Assembly: GCA_030448105.1 (NCBI GenBank)
Contig: JAUJNP010000009.1
Coordinates: 62,001-126,000, forward strand
Direction of reading: 5' to 3'
DNA: 64,000 bases
From: Acidimicrobiales bacterium
GTDB taxonomy: Bacteria > Actinomycetota > Acidimicrobiia > Acidimicrobiales > Iamiaceae
In this document: positions 1 to 8,993 of the stretch, piece after piece
Numbering within the stretch: position 1 is the stretch's first letter
Layout of the letters: every line of letters begins with the position of its first letter
Notes under the pieces: generated by a model
Seen by the model: only the letters and a program-made list of their open reading frames with translations
Database searches by the model: none
Told to the model about the DNA's origin: nothing
Made by a program: the position numbers and the translations under genes

Positions 1-234
1 GTGCGGGTCAACGCCGTGGCCCCCGGGCTGGTCAAGACGGACATGGCCCGGACCTTGTGGGAGGAGCACGAGGCGGCCATTGCCCGCCGCCTCCCGCTGG
101 CCCGCCTGGGCGAGCCCGCCGACATCGCCCACGCCGCCCTCTTCCTCGCCAGCGACCTCGCCGGCTGGGTGACGGGTCACACCCTGGTGGTCGATGGCGG
201 CGCCCTGGTGTCGGTCAGCTCACCGGCCGGCTGA
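1..234 (+). CDS. Short-chain dehydrogenase/reductase, C-terminal part
   Basis: The frame is open from base 1 and ends at TGA 232-234. The 77 visible residues are the end of a classical SDR: NAVAPGLVKTDM is the post-catalytic PG segment, GEPADIAHAALFLASD is the usual helix, and GHTLVVDGGALV is the C-terminal strand. About 170 residues, including the Rossmann glycine motif and the YxxxK site, lie outside the window, so the GTG at base 1 is an internal valine. Substrate cannot be told. It may be a 3-oxoacyl reductase type, as these C-termini are typical of FabG-like SDRs. Confidence 0.85.
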   Translation: MRVNAVAPGLVKTDMARTLWEEHEAAIARRLPLARLGEPADIAHAALFLASDLAGWVTGHTLVVDGGALVSVSSPAG

Positions 235-289
235 CGGAGCGCGCCGGCCGCGATTCTGCGACCATGGGCGATCGAGACGGGAGGGACCC

Positions 290-724
290 ATGCTGGTGAG
301 CGGACTGCTCGACACGAAGGGCTCCGAGGTGGTCACCGCCGCCGCCGCCGCCACCGTGGCCGAGGTGGCGGCCCTGCTCGCCGAGCGTCGCATCGGTGCC
401 GTGGTCGTGTCGGGTGACGGCCGGGGGATCGAGGGTGTGGTGTCGGAGCGCGACATCGTGCGGGCGCTCGCCGACCGCGGCGGCGCCGCCCTCGAGGAAC
501 CGGTGGAAGCGATCATGACGAGGGAGGTCTTCACGTGCGGGCGGGGCACCACCGTGGAGCAGCTCATGGAGCTGATGACCGAGCACCGCATCCGCCACGT
601 GCCGGTCGTGGCCGACGGCGCCCTCACCGGCATCGTCAGCATCGGCGACGTGGTGAAGGACCGCCTCAAGGACCTCGAGACCGAGGCCCAGGTCCTCCAC
701 GAGTACATCGAGCACGGCCGCTGA
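290..724 (+). CDS. Two-CBS-domain protein
   Basis: A 144-residue protein made of a tandem pair of CBS domains (about residues 10-65 and 75-135), with the typical GAVVVSGDGRGIEGVVSERD and HVPVVADGALTGIVSIGD segments. Such Bateman modules bind adenosyl ligands and usually act as soluble regulators. The ATG at 290 is chosen because GGGAGG lies just upstream (280-285); the frame is open further upstream but has no conserved sequence. It is followed by a palindromic repeat and then by menE on the opposite strand. Confidence 0.85.
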   Translation: MLVSGLLDTKGSEVVTAAAAATVAEVAALLAERRIGAVVVSGDGRGIEGVVSERDIVRALADRGGAALEEPVEAIMTREVFTCGRGTTVEQLMELMTEHRIRHVPVVADGALTGIVSIGDVVKDRLKDLETEAQVLHEYIEHGR

Positions 725-738
725 GCATCCCCCATAAC

Positions 739-788
739 GGAAATTGGCGCGATTCCCCCCGCTTCAGGGGGTGATTCGCGCCAAGAAC
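739..788 (-). repeat. 50-bp palindromic element, copy 1
   Basis: Arms TTGGCGCGA and TCGCGCCAA enclose a C-run/G-run inner stem. Read on the minus strand it starts GTTC and ends with ATTTCC, the same asymmetric flanks as the copies at 7101-7151 and 16541-16590. It sits between two convergent genes, where it could also act as a two-way terminator. Confidence 0.8.
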
Positions 789-790
789 GA

Positions 791-1906
791 TCAGGGCTCG
801 AGCGCGTGTCGCCGCACCTTGCCCAGCGGCGTCCGGGGCAGGGCGGCGACCAGCACCAGGCGGCGAGGGGCGGCGTAGCCGGGCAGCTGCTCCTTGGCGC
901 GGGCCCGCAGCGACGCCAGGTCCGGCGGCGCCGTGCCCGGCCGGGGCACGACGTAGGCCACCACCACCTCGCCCCACTCCGGGTCGGGCCGTCCGGCCAC
1001 GGCCACGGCGGCCACCGACGGGTGGCCTACCAGCACCGCCTCCACGGCGGCCGGCCACACGTTCTCGCCGCCGGTGACGATGAGGTCGCCTCGGCGACCC
1101 TCCACGTGGAGCCGGTCACCGTCGAGGCGCCCGAGGTCGCCGGTGGGTAGCCAGCCGTCGGGGGTGCGGGGGTCGGTGCCGTCGCGGTAGCACCGCAGGA
1201 GGGTGGGCCCCCGGACCTGCACCTCGCCGGCGACGACGCGGAGCTCCACGCCCTCCAGTGGGCGGCCCTCGTAGACGACCCCCCCTCCGGTCTCGGTCAG
1301 GCCGTAGGTGTGCGCCACGTTGGCGGGGCGCTCCCGGTCGTCACCGGCACCGCCCAGCACGACCCATCGGAACCCCGCGGCGTCGACCCGGTCGAGAGCG
1401 GTGGGCACAAGCGACACCAGCGTGGTTCCCCGCGCCCCCGGTGCGGCCGCCACCGTCGCGGGGTCGAACCCGGCGACGACGTCGAGGCCCACCCCGGCTA
1501 CCAGCGCCCGCGCCACCACGCCGAGGCCGCCGACGTGGGAGAGCGGGAGGCAGGCCAGCCAGCGGTCGGTGGACGGGTCCACCTCCAGGCGCTGGTGCAC
1601 CGCTTCCGCGTGGGTGGCCACCGCGGCGTGGGTGAGCACCACCCCCCGGGGTCTCCCCGTGGTGCCGCTGGTGGCCACCACCAGGGCGTCGCCGCCGGCT
1701 ACCGGCTCGGTCTCACCCTCCCAGGCGCGTTCACCGTCGCCGTCGATGACGCGTGCCGGTCGCACGGCGGCCAGCACCGCCGATCGGGCGGCCGGTGGCA
1801 GGCGCTGGTCCACCGGAAAGGCGGCGTCGCCCGCGTCCCACACCCGCCGCAGGGCGTCCACGAAAGCCGGCCCGCCGGGGACATCGAGGGCGACGAGCTC
1901 GGCCAC
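791..1906 (-). CDS. menE: O-succinylbenzoate-CoA ligase (MenE-like)
   Basis: An AMP-forming acyl-CoA ligase of 371 residues, short as MenE proteins are. Visible motifs are the phosphate loop TSGTTGRPRGVVLTH, the YGLTETGG adenine motif, GWLPTGDLG, the hinge GRRGDLIVTGGENV and the C-terminal lysine region PRTPLGKVRRH. MenE would activate o-succinylbenzoate for MenB, which lies 2.6 kb away. The frame is open to 1987, but the GTG at 1906 is preferred: conserved sequence begins just after it and it leaves about 90 bp for promoters shared with the divergent FadD gene. Family is certain; the MenE role rests on menaquinone neighbours. Confidence 0.8.
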   Translation of the reverse strand: MAELVALDVPGGPAFVDALRRVWDAGDAAFPVDQRLPPAARSAVLAAVRPARVIDGDGERAWEGETEPVAGGDALVVATSGTTGRPRGVVLTHAAVATHAEAVHQRLEVDPSTDRWLACLPLSHVGGLGVVARALVAGVGLDVVAGFDPATVAAAPGARGTTLVSLVPTALDRVDAAGFRWVVLGGAGDDRERPANVAHTYGLTETGGGVVYEGRPLEGVELRVVAGEVQVRGPTLLRCYRDGTDPRTPDGWLPTGDLGRLDGDRLHVEGRRGDLIVTGGENVWPAAVEAVLVGHPSVAAVAVAGRPDPEWGEVVVAYVVPRPGTAPPDLASLRARAKEQLPGYAAPRRLVLVAALPRTPLGKVRRHALEP

Positions 1907-1998
1907 GGGGCCAGGGTAGGGAGCGCCCGTCGGGCTGGGGCCCGAGCCAGGTTCTACGCTCCCGCTGTCCGTCGTCGACGACCGCACAGGGGGCCGGG

Positions 1999-3630
1999 AT
2001 GCAGGGCTTGATGCAGCACCATCCGCTCACGCTGACCCACTTCTTCGACCGGGCCGAGAACCTCTTCCCCGCCAAGGAGGTGGCCACCGCCACCGCCTCC
2101 GGCCGGGATCGGGTCACCTACGGCGAATGGGCCGATCGCACCCGGCGGCTGGGCGGGGTGCTCGACACGCTCGGGATCACCGCCGACGGTCGGGTCGGCA
2201 CCTTCGCTTGGAACACGGCCCGTCACCTCGAGCTGTACTTCGCCGCCCCCTGCTCGGGGCGGGTGCTCCACACCCTGAACATCCGACTGTTCCCGGAGCA
2301 GCTCACCTACATCGTCAACCACGCCGAGGACGAGGTCATCTTCGTCGACCGGTCGCTCACCAAGCTGCTGTGGCCCCTGCTCGACACGTTCAAGACCGTG
2401 CGCCACGTCGTGGTGATGGACGACGGCGCCGGCGACCAGCCCGCCGACGCCGGCGCCGGCCGCGAGCTGCACGACTACGAGGAGCTGCTGGCGGCGGCTT
2501 CACCCGTGGGCTTCGAGGTGGACGACGAGGACCGGGCCGCGTCCATGTGCTACACGAGCGGCACCACCGGCAACCCCAAGGGGGTGGTGTACAGCCACCG
2601 CTCCACCTGGCTGCACACCCTGGCGGTCATGACCGCCGACAGCCTGGCCGCCTCCGAGCGTGACGTGATCCTGCCGGTGGTGCCCATGTTCCACGCCAAC
2701 GCCTGGGGCCTGGCCCACGCCGGGGTGGCCGCCGGCGCGTCGCTGGTGATGCCCGGCCCCGACCTGTCGCCCAGGGCCATCGCCGAGCTGATCGAGAGCG
2801 AGCGGGTCACGGTGGCCGCCGGCGTGCCCACCATCTGGATGGGCGTGCTCGGCGAGCTCGACGGGCGTGACACCTCGAGCCTGAGGGCCATCCCGTGCGG
2901 AGGCTCGGCCGTGCCCAAGGCGCTGTCGGAGGCCTACCGGGCCAAGACCGGCATGCCCATCCTCCAGGCGTGGGGCATGACGGAGACCAGCCCGGTGGCC
3001 TCGGTCGGCCACATCAAGTCCACCCTGGCGGACCGTTCCGACGAGGAGCTGGCCGACCTGCGCTCGGCCATCGGGCTGCCCATGGTCGGCGTGGAGGCCC
3101 GGGTGGTCGACCCCGAGAACCTGGAGCCCGTGGCCCACGACGGCGAGGCGTCCGGCGAGCTGCAGGTGCGCGGCCCGTGGATCGCCCGGGAGTATTACGA
3201 CGACGAGCGCTCACCCCAGTCCTTCACCGCCGACGGGTGGTTGAAGACCGGCGACGTGGCCAGCGTCGACGGCGAGGGCTACATGCGCATCGTCGATCGC
3301 ACCAAGGACGTGGTGAAGTCCGGGGGTGAGTGGATCAGCACGGTGGAGCTGGAGAACGAGCTCATGGGCCACCCCAAGGTGGCGGAGGCCGCGGTGATCG
3401 GCGTGCCCCACCCCAAATGGGGCGAGCGCCCGCTGGCGTGTGTGGTGCCCAAGGCCGGCCAGGACCTCACCAAGGAGGAGCTCCTCGACTTCCTCGAGGG
3501 CAAGGTGGCCAAGTGGTGGCTGCCCGACGACGTGGTCTTCATCGAAGAGGTGCCCAAGACCTCGGTGGGGAAGTTCTCCAAGAAGGACCTGCGGGCCCGC
3601 TTCGAGGGCTACCAGCTCCCGACCGCCTGA
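1999..3630 (+). CDS. Medium/long-chain acyl-CoA ligase (FadD family)
   Basis: A 543-residue AMP-dependent ligase with YTSGTTGNPKGVVYSHRS (about residues 190-207), the adenine motif GMTETSP, GWLKTGDVASVD and KDVVKSGGEWIS, and the catalytic lysine near the C-terminus in TSVGKFSKKDL. It matches the fatty-acid ligase group that also contains AlkK-type enzymes. The ATG at 1999 has AGGGGG six bases upstream; the longer open frame from 1753 is antisense to menE. A role beside menaquinone genes is not obvious, so it may belong to lipid catabolism. Confidence 0.88.
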   Translation: MQGLMQHHPLTLTHFFDRAENLFPAKEVATATASGRDRVTYGEWADRTRRLGGVLDTLGITADGRVGTFAWNTARHLELYFAAPCSGRVLHTLNIRLFPEQLTYIVNHAEDEVIFVDRSLTKLLWPLLDTFKTVRHVVVMDDGAGDQPADAGAGRELHDYEELLAAASPVGFEVDDEDRAASMCYTSGTTGNPKGVVYSHRSTWLHTLAVMTADSLAASERDVILPVVPMFHANAWGLAHAGVAAGASLVMPGPDLSPRAIAELIESERVTVAAGVPTIWMGVLGELDGRDTSSLRAIPCGGSAVPKALSEAYRAKTGMPILQAWGMTETSPVASVGHIKSTLADRSDEELADLRSAIGLPMVGVEARVVDPENLEPVAHDGEASGELQVRGPWIAREYYDDERSPQSFTADGWLKTGDVASVDGEGYMRIVDRTKDVVKSGGEWISTVELENELMGHPKVAEAAVIGVPHPKWGERPLACVVPKAGQDLTKEELLDFLEGKVAKWWLPDDVVFIEEVPKTSVGKFSKKDLRARFEGYQLPTA

Positions 3631-3687
3631 GTCGCCCGGCGGGGGTGGTCGCACGGGTCGGGTGCCGGGACGGGGGAAACTGCGACG

Positions 3688-4496
3688 ATGGACGACGCCG
3701 TCAACGCGCAGCAGCGGATCTGGACGATCGGTGACTACCCGGCGGTAGCCCGGCGCCTCCTACCCATCAGCGAGACCGTCGCCGAGCGGGCCGGGATCGA
3801 AGGCGGCCACCGGGTGCTCGACGTGGGGGTGGGCGACGGCAACACCGCCATCGTGGCCGCCCGCCGGGGCGCCGCCGTCACCGGCGTGGACCTGACGCCC
3901 GCCCAGCTAGAACGGGCCAGGGCCCGGTGCGCGGCCGAGGGGGTGGAGGTCGACCTGCGGGAGGCCGACGCCGAGGACCTGCCCTTCGCCGACGGTGCCT
4001 TCGACGTGGTGGTCAGCGTGTTCGGGATGATCTTCGCCCCCGACCACGAGCGGGCGACGGCGGAGCTGGGCCGGGTGTGCCGGCCCGGTGGCACCGTCGC
4101 CATCACGGCGTGGACCGGCGGGGGGTGGTCGGCCCGGTTCGCGGCCGAGGTGCAGCACCTGCTGCCGCCGCCTCCACCGGGGGCGCCCCGCCCCGACCAG
4201 TGGGGCGACCCCGACACCGCCGTCGCCCGCCTGGCTGCGGCCGGCGTGGAGGCGAAGGCCGAGGTGCTGCCGTTCGCCTGGGAGTTCCCGACGGTGACGG
4301 ACGCGGTCGACTTCCTCCTCACCGCCTCCGGGCCGTTCATGACCATGTTCGAGACCCTGGCCGCCCTCGGCCGCGACACGGAGGCGGCGGTGGCACTGGC
4401 CGGCGCCTTCGCGGCATCCAACGAGGCCACCGACGGCACCTGCCGGGTGCCGGCCACCTGGCTCCTCGCCCAGGGCCAGCGCCAGACTGGGCTTCG

Positions 4497-4500
<4 letters not shown>
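3688..4500 (+). CDS. Class I SAM-dependent methyltransferase
   Basis: 270 residues of the Methyltransf_11 type. Motif I is [13 protein letters not shown] (about 38-50), the acidic residue ending strand 2 is in [10 protein letters not shown], motif II is [20 protein letters not shown] and the post-motif is [12 protein letters not shown]. The substrate is unknown. Its last bases overlap the ATG of menB (ATGA), so the two are probably co-translated. A dedicated ubiE/menG is present elsewhere (13372-14094), so this is not needed as the quinone methylase. Confidence 0.85.
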
Positions 4501-5411
<911 letters not shown>

Positions 5412-5418
5412 GGGGGCG

Positions 5419-6300
5419 GTGAACCCGTGGGTGGCGGGCGCCCGGCCCCGCACGCTGCCGGCGGCCGTTGTGCCGGTGGCGGTGGGCACGGCTTGCGCGG
5501 TCGGTGAGGTGCCCGGCGGGCTCATCTGGTGGCGGGCGGCGTGCGCGCTGGTGGTGGCGCTGGCCATCCAGGTGGCCACCAACTACGCCAACGACTACAG
5601 CGACGGCATCCGCGGCACCGACGCCGACGAGCGGCGCGTCGGCCCGATCCGCCTGGTCGGCCAGGGCCTGGCCGCACCCTCGGCGGTGAAGCGGGCCGCG
5701 TTCGGGGCCTTCGCCGTGGCCGGTGTCGCCGGCCTGGCCCTGGCGGTGGCGGTCGGGCCCGAGCTGCTGGTGGTGGGAGCGGCGTCGTTCCTGGCCGGCT
5801 GGTTCTACACCGGCGGTCCCCGCCCTTACGGCTACGCTGGCCTGGGGGAGGTCTTCGTCTTCGTGTTCTTCGGCCTCGTCGCCACCACCGGGTCGACCTA
5901 CGTCCAGACCGGTCACGTCACCGGCCTGTCGCTGGCCGCCGCCGTGCCGGTGGGGTTCCTCGCCACCGCCCTGCTGGTGGTCAACAACCTGCGCGACATC
6001 CCCGGCGACACCGGCGTGGGCAAGCGCACCCTCGCCGTCCGCCTGGGCGACCGCCGCACCCGGGCCCTCTACGTGGCCCTACTGGTGGCGGCGTTCCTGG
6101 CCGTGCCCTTGGTGGCCGGACTGGGCGGGCGGCCGCTCGGCGCCATCGCCCTGGCCGCCGTCCTACTGGCCCAGCGCCCGGTGGTCGCCGTGCTCGGCGG
6201 CGCCCGCGGCCCAGCCCTCGTCCCGGTGCTCGGTGCCACCGGACAGGTGCAGCTCGCCTTCGGCGCCCTCTTCGCCCTGGGCCTGGCTCTGTCGGCCTGA
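5419..6300 (+). CDS. menA: 1,4-dihydroxy-2-naphthoate polyprenyltransferase
   Basis: A UbiA-superfamily integral membrane enzyme of 293 residues that attaches the polyprenyl chain in menaquinone synthesis. The first Asp-rich motif is NYANDYSDGIRGTD (about residues 54-67); the second is in NNLRDIPGDTGVGKRTLAVRLG. About eight hydrophobic segments are visible. The GTG at 5419 follows an AGGGGG run placed immediately after the menB stop. Length matches the family. Confidence 0.94.
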   Translation: MNPWVAGARPRTLPAAVVPVAVGTACAVGEVPGGLIWWRAACALVVALAIQVATNYANDYSDGIRGTDADERRVGPIRLVGQGLAAPSAVKRAAFGAFAVAGVAGLALAVAVGPELLVVGAASFLAGWFYTGGPRPYGYAGLGEVFVFVFFGLVATTGSTYVQTGHVTGLSLAAAVPVGFLATALLVVNNLRDIPGDTGVGKRTLAVRLGDRRTRALYVALLVAAFLAVPLVAGLGGRPLGAIALAAVLLAQRPVVAVLGGARGPALVPVLGATGQVQLAFGALFALGLALSA

Positions 6301-6304
6301 ACAG

Positions 6305-7051
6305 CTACCCATCCAGGAATGGCTCGACCAGGTTGAGGAAGGCGTCAGGGCGCTCGAGGTGGGCGGCGTGGCCGGTGCCGGGGACGGTGACGAAGGAAGC
6401 GTTGGTGCCGGTGCCGTCGGCCAGCCGCTGGCCGAGGGCGGCGAACTTGGGGTCGTGCTCACCGGCCAGCACCAGCACCGGCATGGCCAGCTCACCGAGG
6501 CGGTCCCACAGGGGTGGGTCGACGGTGCCGGTGCCCGCCAGGCGGAGGCTCGACGCCAGACCCTCGGCGGTGTTGGCCAGTCGGGCCTCGAGGCCGGCGA
6601 CCTCGGGCGCCAGGCCGCTGAAGAGGGGCTGGGCCAGCCACGCCCGCAGGAAGGCGTCCACGCCGTCGGCCTCGATCCGGGCGGCCAGGGCCTCGTCGGC
6701 GCAGCGGCGGGCGGCGCGCTCGGCGGCGTCGTCGATGCCCGCGGTGGCGCCCAGCAGCACCAGCCGCTCGACCCGCTGGGGGTCGGCCAGCGCCAGGTGG
6801 AGGGCGAGCCGAGCGCCCATCGAGTACCCCACGTAGGCCGCCCGGCCGCCCACCTCCCCGAGCAGGGCGGCGCCGTCCCATAGGCCGGTTCGCACCGCGG
6901 CGGACCGGCCGTGGCCCGGCGCATCGACGAGGACCACCTCGTGCTGCGCGGCCAGGCCGGCGGCCACCGGTTCCCACGACCGGCCCGTCTGGGTGAAGCC
7001 GTGGACGAGCACGACCCTCCGGCCCGATCCCTCGGTCACGGCGTGCAACAC
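6305..7051 (-). CDS. menH: Alpha/beta hydrolase, MenH-like (SHCHC synthase)
   Basis: 248 residues. VVLVHGFTQTGRSWEPV is the oxyanion strand-loop, VGYSMGARLALHLAL holds the nucleophile serine, GEHDPKF the acid and GTGHAAHLERPDAF the histidine. MenH eliminates pyruvate from the MenD product. The longer frame to 7153 would be encoded by the palindromic repeat at 7101-7151, so the GTG at 7051 is preferred and gives the usual family length. It faces away from menD and ends five bases after menA. Confidence 0.8.
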   Translation of the reverse strand: MLHAVTEGSGRRVVLVHGFTQTGRSWEPVAAGLAAQHEVVLVDAPGHGRSAAVRTGLWDGAALLGEVGGRAAYVGYSMGARLALHLALADPQRVERLVLLGATAGIDDAAERAARRCADEALAARIEADGVDAFLRAWLAQPLFSGLAPEVAGLEARLANTAEGLASSLRLAGTGTVDPPLWDRLGELAMPVLVLAGEHDPKFAALGQRLADGTGTNASFVTVPGTGHAAHLERPDAFLNLVEPFLDG

Positions 7052-7100
7052 GGCAACAGCATCGCGTGCCGGGGTGGCCAGCCGCCCGGGGCCACCCCAC

Positions 7101-7151
7101 GTTCTTGGCGCGATTTGCCCCCGGTTTCGGGGGGAGATCGCGCCAATTTCC
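7101..7151 (+). repeat. 50-bp palindromic element, copy 2
   Basis: The same element as at 739-788 and 16541-16590, here between the divergent genes menH and menD. Arms TTGGCGCGA and TCGCGCCAA, inner run of C and G, flanks GTTC and ATTTCC. In this position it cannot serve as a terminator for either neighbour. Confidence 0.8.
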
Positions 7152-7172
7152 ATCGGCGGGCCGGGCGGTCCC

Positions 7173-7178
7173 TACGCT
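7173..7178 (+). promoter_or_regulatory. -10 box for menD (leaderless)
   Basis: TACGCT, then six bases, then the GTG of menD at 7185. No Shine-Dalgarno is present, which fits transcription starting at the start codon. Confidence 0.6.
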
Positions 7179-7184
7179 GCCGTC

Positions 7185-8993
7185 GTGAACGGACCGGCCG
7201 ACGTGGCGGCCACTTTCTGCGCCACCCTGGTCGAGGAGTGGCAGCGCGCCGGTGTGACCGATGTGGTCCTCTCGCCGGGGTCCCGATCGACGCCCCTCGC
7301 ACTGGCGGTTGCCGGCGCGCCGGGTGTGCGGGTGCACGTGCACCACGACGAGCGCTCGGCCGGCTTCCTCGCCCTCGGGCTGGGCCTGGCCACCGGCCGC
7401 CCGGCGGTGGTGCTCACCACCAGCGGCACCGCCGCGGTGGAGCTGCACCCGGCGGTGGTCGAGGCCCACCACGCCCGGGTGCCGCTCCTTGCCGTCACCG
7501 CTGACCGGCCCCCCGAGTTGCTCGACGTGGGCGCCCCGCAGACCATCGACCAGTCCCACCTCTTCGGCGACGCAGTGCGCTGGCACGCCTCGCCCGGCGT
7601 GCCCGACGCCGTCACCCGCCACACCTGGGCCCATCTCGCCGCTCGGGCGGTGACGGCGGCCCTTGCCCCGGTGCCCGGGCCGGTGCACCTCAACCTCGCC
7701 TTCCGGGAACCGCTCGTTGGTGACGCCGAAGCGACGGCGACGACGTCAACGTCGACACCCGCAGGCGGTCGACCGCGGCCTACTGCCGGGGTGGCCTGGC
7801 CGGCGGGTGCCTTCCCCGCCGACGCCGACACCATGGCCGAGCTGGCCGCCCTCGCCGGGACGGAGCGAGGGGTGATCGTGGCCGGCGCCGGATCAGGGGA
7901 CCCCGACGCCCTCCATGGCCTGGCCGAGACCCTGGGCTGGCCGCTGCTGGCCGACCCCCGCTCGGGTGCCCGCCGCCCGGGCCCGGCCACGGTGGCCGCC
8001 GCCGACGCCATCTTGCGCCACGCCGGTTCCGCCCGCCGCCTGCGGCCCGACGTGGTGCTCCGCCTCGGCGATCCGCCCGCCTCGAAGGTGCTGGCCGGTT
8101 GGCTGGCCGGCAGCGACGCCACGTCGGTGCTCGTGCACCGCTTCGGCGCCTGGATCGACCCCGACCACACGCTGGCCCGGATCGTGGCCGCCGACCCCGC
8201 CGCCTGCTGTGCGGCGCTGGCGGAGTCGGCGGGTCGCCGCCCCGGGGAGGACCGGGCCTGGCTGGGGGCCTGGACCCGCCGGGAGTCGGCCGCCCAGGGC
8301 GCCATCGAAGCCGTGCTGGCCGGCCACCCCGAGCCCACCGAGCCCGGCGTCGCCCGCAGCGTGGTGGCCGCCTCCCCGCCGGGTTCGACCCTGGTCGTCT
8401 CGTCGTCGATGCCGGTGCGCGACGTGGAGTGGTTCGGCTCGCCCCGGGAGGGCCTGCGGGTGCTGTCGAACCGCGGTGCCAACGGCATAGACGGGGTCAC
8501 CTCCACCGCCGTCGGGGTGGCGCTCGGGTCCGACGCTCCGACCGCGGCGCTGATCGGTGATGTCGCCTTCCTCCACGACACCAACGGGATGCTCGGCCTG
8601 GCCCGCAGGGGCGCCGACCTCACCCTCGTGGTCATCGACAACGACGGGGGCGGGATCTTCTCGTTCCTGGCCCAGCGGGCCCAACTGGGCGAGGAACGCT
8701 TCGAGCAGCTCTTCGCCACACCCCACGGCGTCGACCTGGCCGCCCTGGCCTCGGTGCACGGGGTGGCGGTGGACGAGCCCGCCACCAGCGCCGAGGTCGG
8801 CCCGGCCGTGGCGGCGGCCATGGCCGCCGGCGGCGCCCGGGTGGTGCTGGTCCGCACGGACCGCGACGCCAACGTGGCCGTGCACGCCGAGATCACCACC
8901 GCCGTCGGCGCCGCCCTGGAGGGCCTCGACGAGGCGGCCCCGGACCTTCAGTCCGGCGCGGGGGCCGAGGACAGCAGGTCGAGGAGGTTGTAG
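7185..8993 (+). CDS. menD: SEPHCHC synthase MenD
   Basis: A thiamine-diphosphate enzyme of 602 residues that joins 2-oxoglutarate to isochorismate. N-terminal motifs: VLSPGSRSTPLALAV, HHDERSAGFLALGLG and LTTSGTAAVELHPAVVEA with ADRPPELLDVGAPQTIDQ. The C-terminal ThDP/Mg site is in ALIGDVAFLHDTNGML with VVIDNDGGGIFSFL. The GTG at 7185 is six bases after a TACGCT box; upstream sequence is repeat. The 3' end overlaps the opposing GGDEF-EAL gene by 46 bp. Confidence 0.95.
   Translation: MNGPADVAATFCATLVEEWQRAGVTDVVLSPGSRSTPLALAVAGAPGVRVHVHHDERSAGFLALGLGLATGRPAVVLTTSGTAAVELHPAVVEAHHARVPLLAVTADRPPELLDVGAPQTIDQSHLFGDAVRWHASPGVPDAVTRHTWAHLAARAVTAALAPVPGPVHLNLAFREPLVGDAEATATTSTSTPAGGRPRPTAGVAWPAGAFPADADTMAELAALAGTERGVIVAGAGSGDPDALHGLAETLGWPLLADPRSGARRPGPATVAAADAILRHAGSARRLRPDVVLRLGDPPASKVLAGWLAGSDATSVLVHRFGAWIDPDHTLARIVAADPAACCAALAESAGRRPGEDRAWLGAWTRRESAAQGAIEAVLAGHPEPTEPGVARSVVAASPPGSTLVVSSSMPVRDVEWFGSPREGLRVLSNRGANGIDGVTSTAVGVALGSDAPTAALIGDVAFLHDTNGMLGLARRGADLTLVVIDNDGGGIFSFLAQRAQLGEERFEQLFATPHGVDLAALASVHGVAVDEPATSAEVGPAVAAAMAAGGARVVLVRTDRDANVAVHAEITTAVGAALEGLDEAAPDLQSGAGAEDSRSRRL

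Noticed and set aside
1904-1987. Longer N-terminus for MenE (start at 1987)
   Set aside because: The extra 27 residues are Ser/Pro/Gly-rich, not conserved, and would leave only 11 bp to the divergent FadD gene.
7052-7153. Longer N-terminus for MenH
   Set aside because: It would be encoded by the 50-bp palindromic element; family length is met from GTG 7051.
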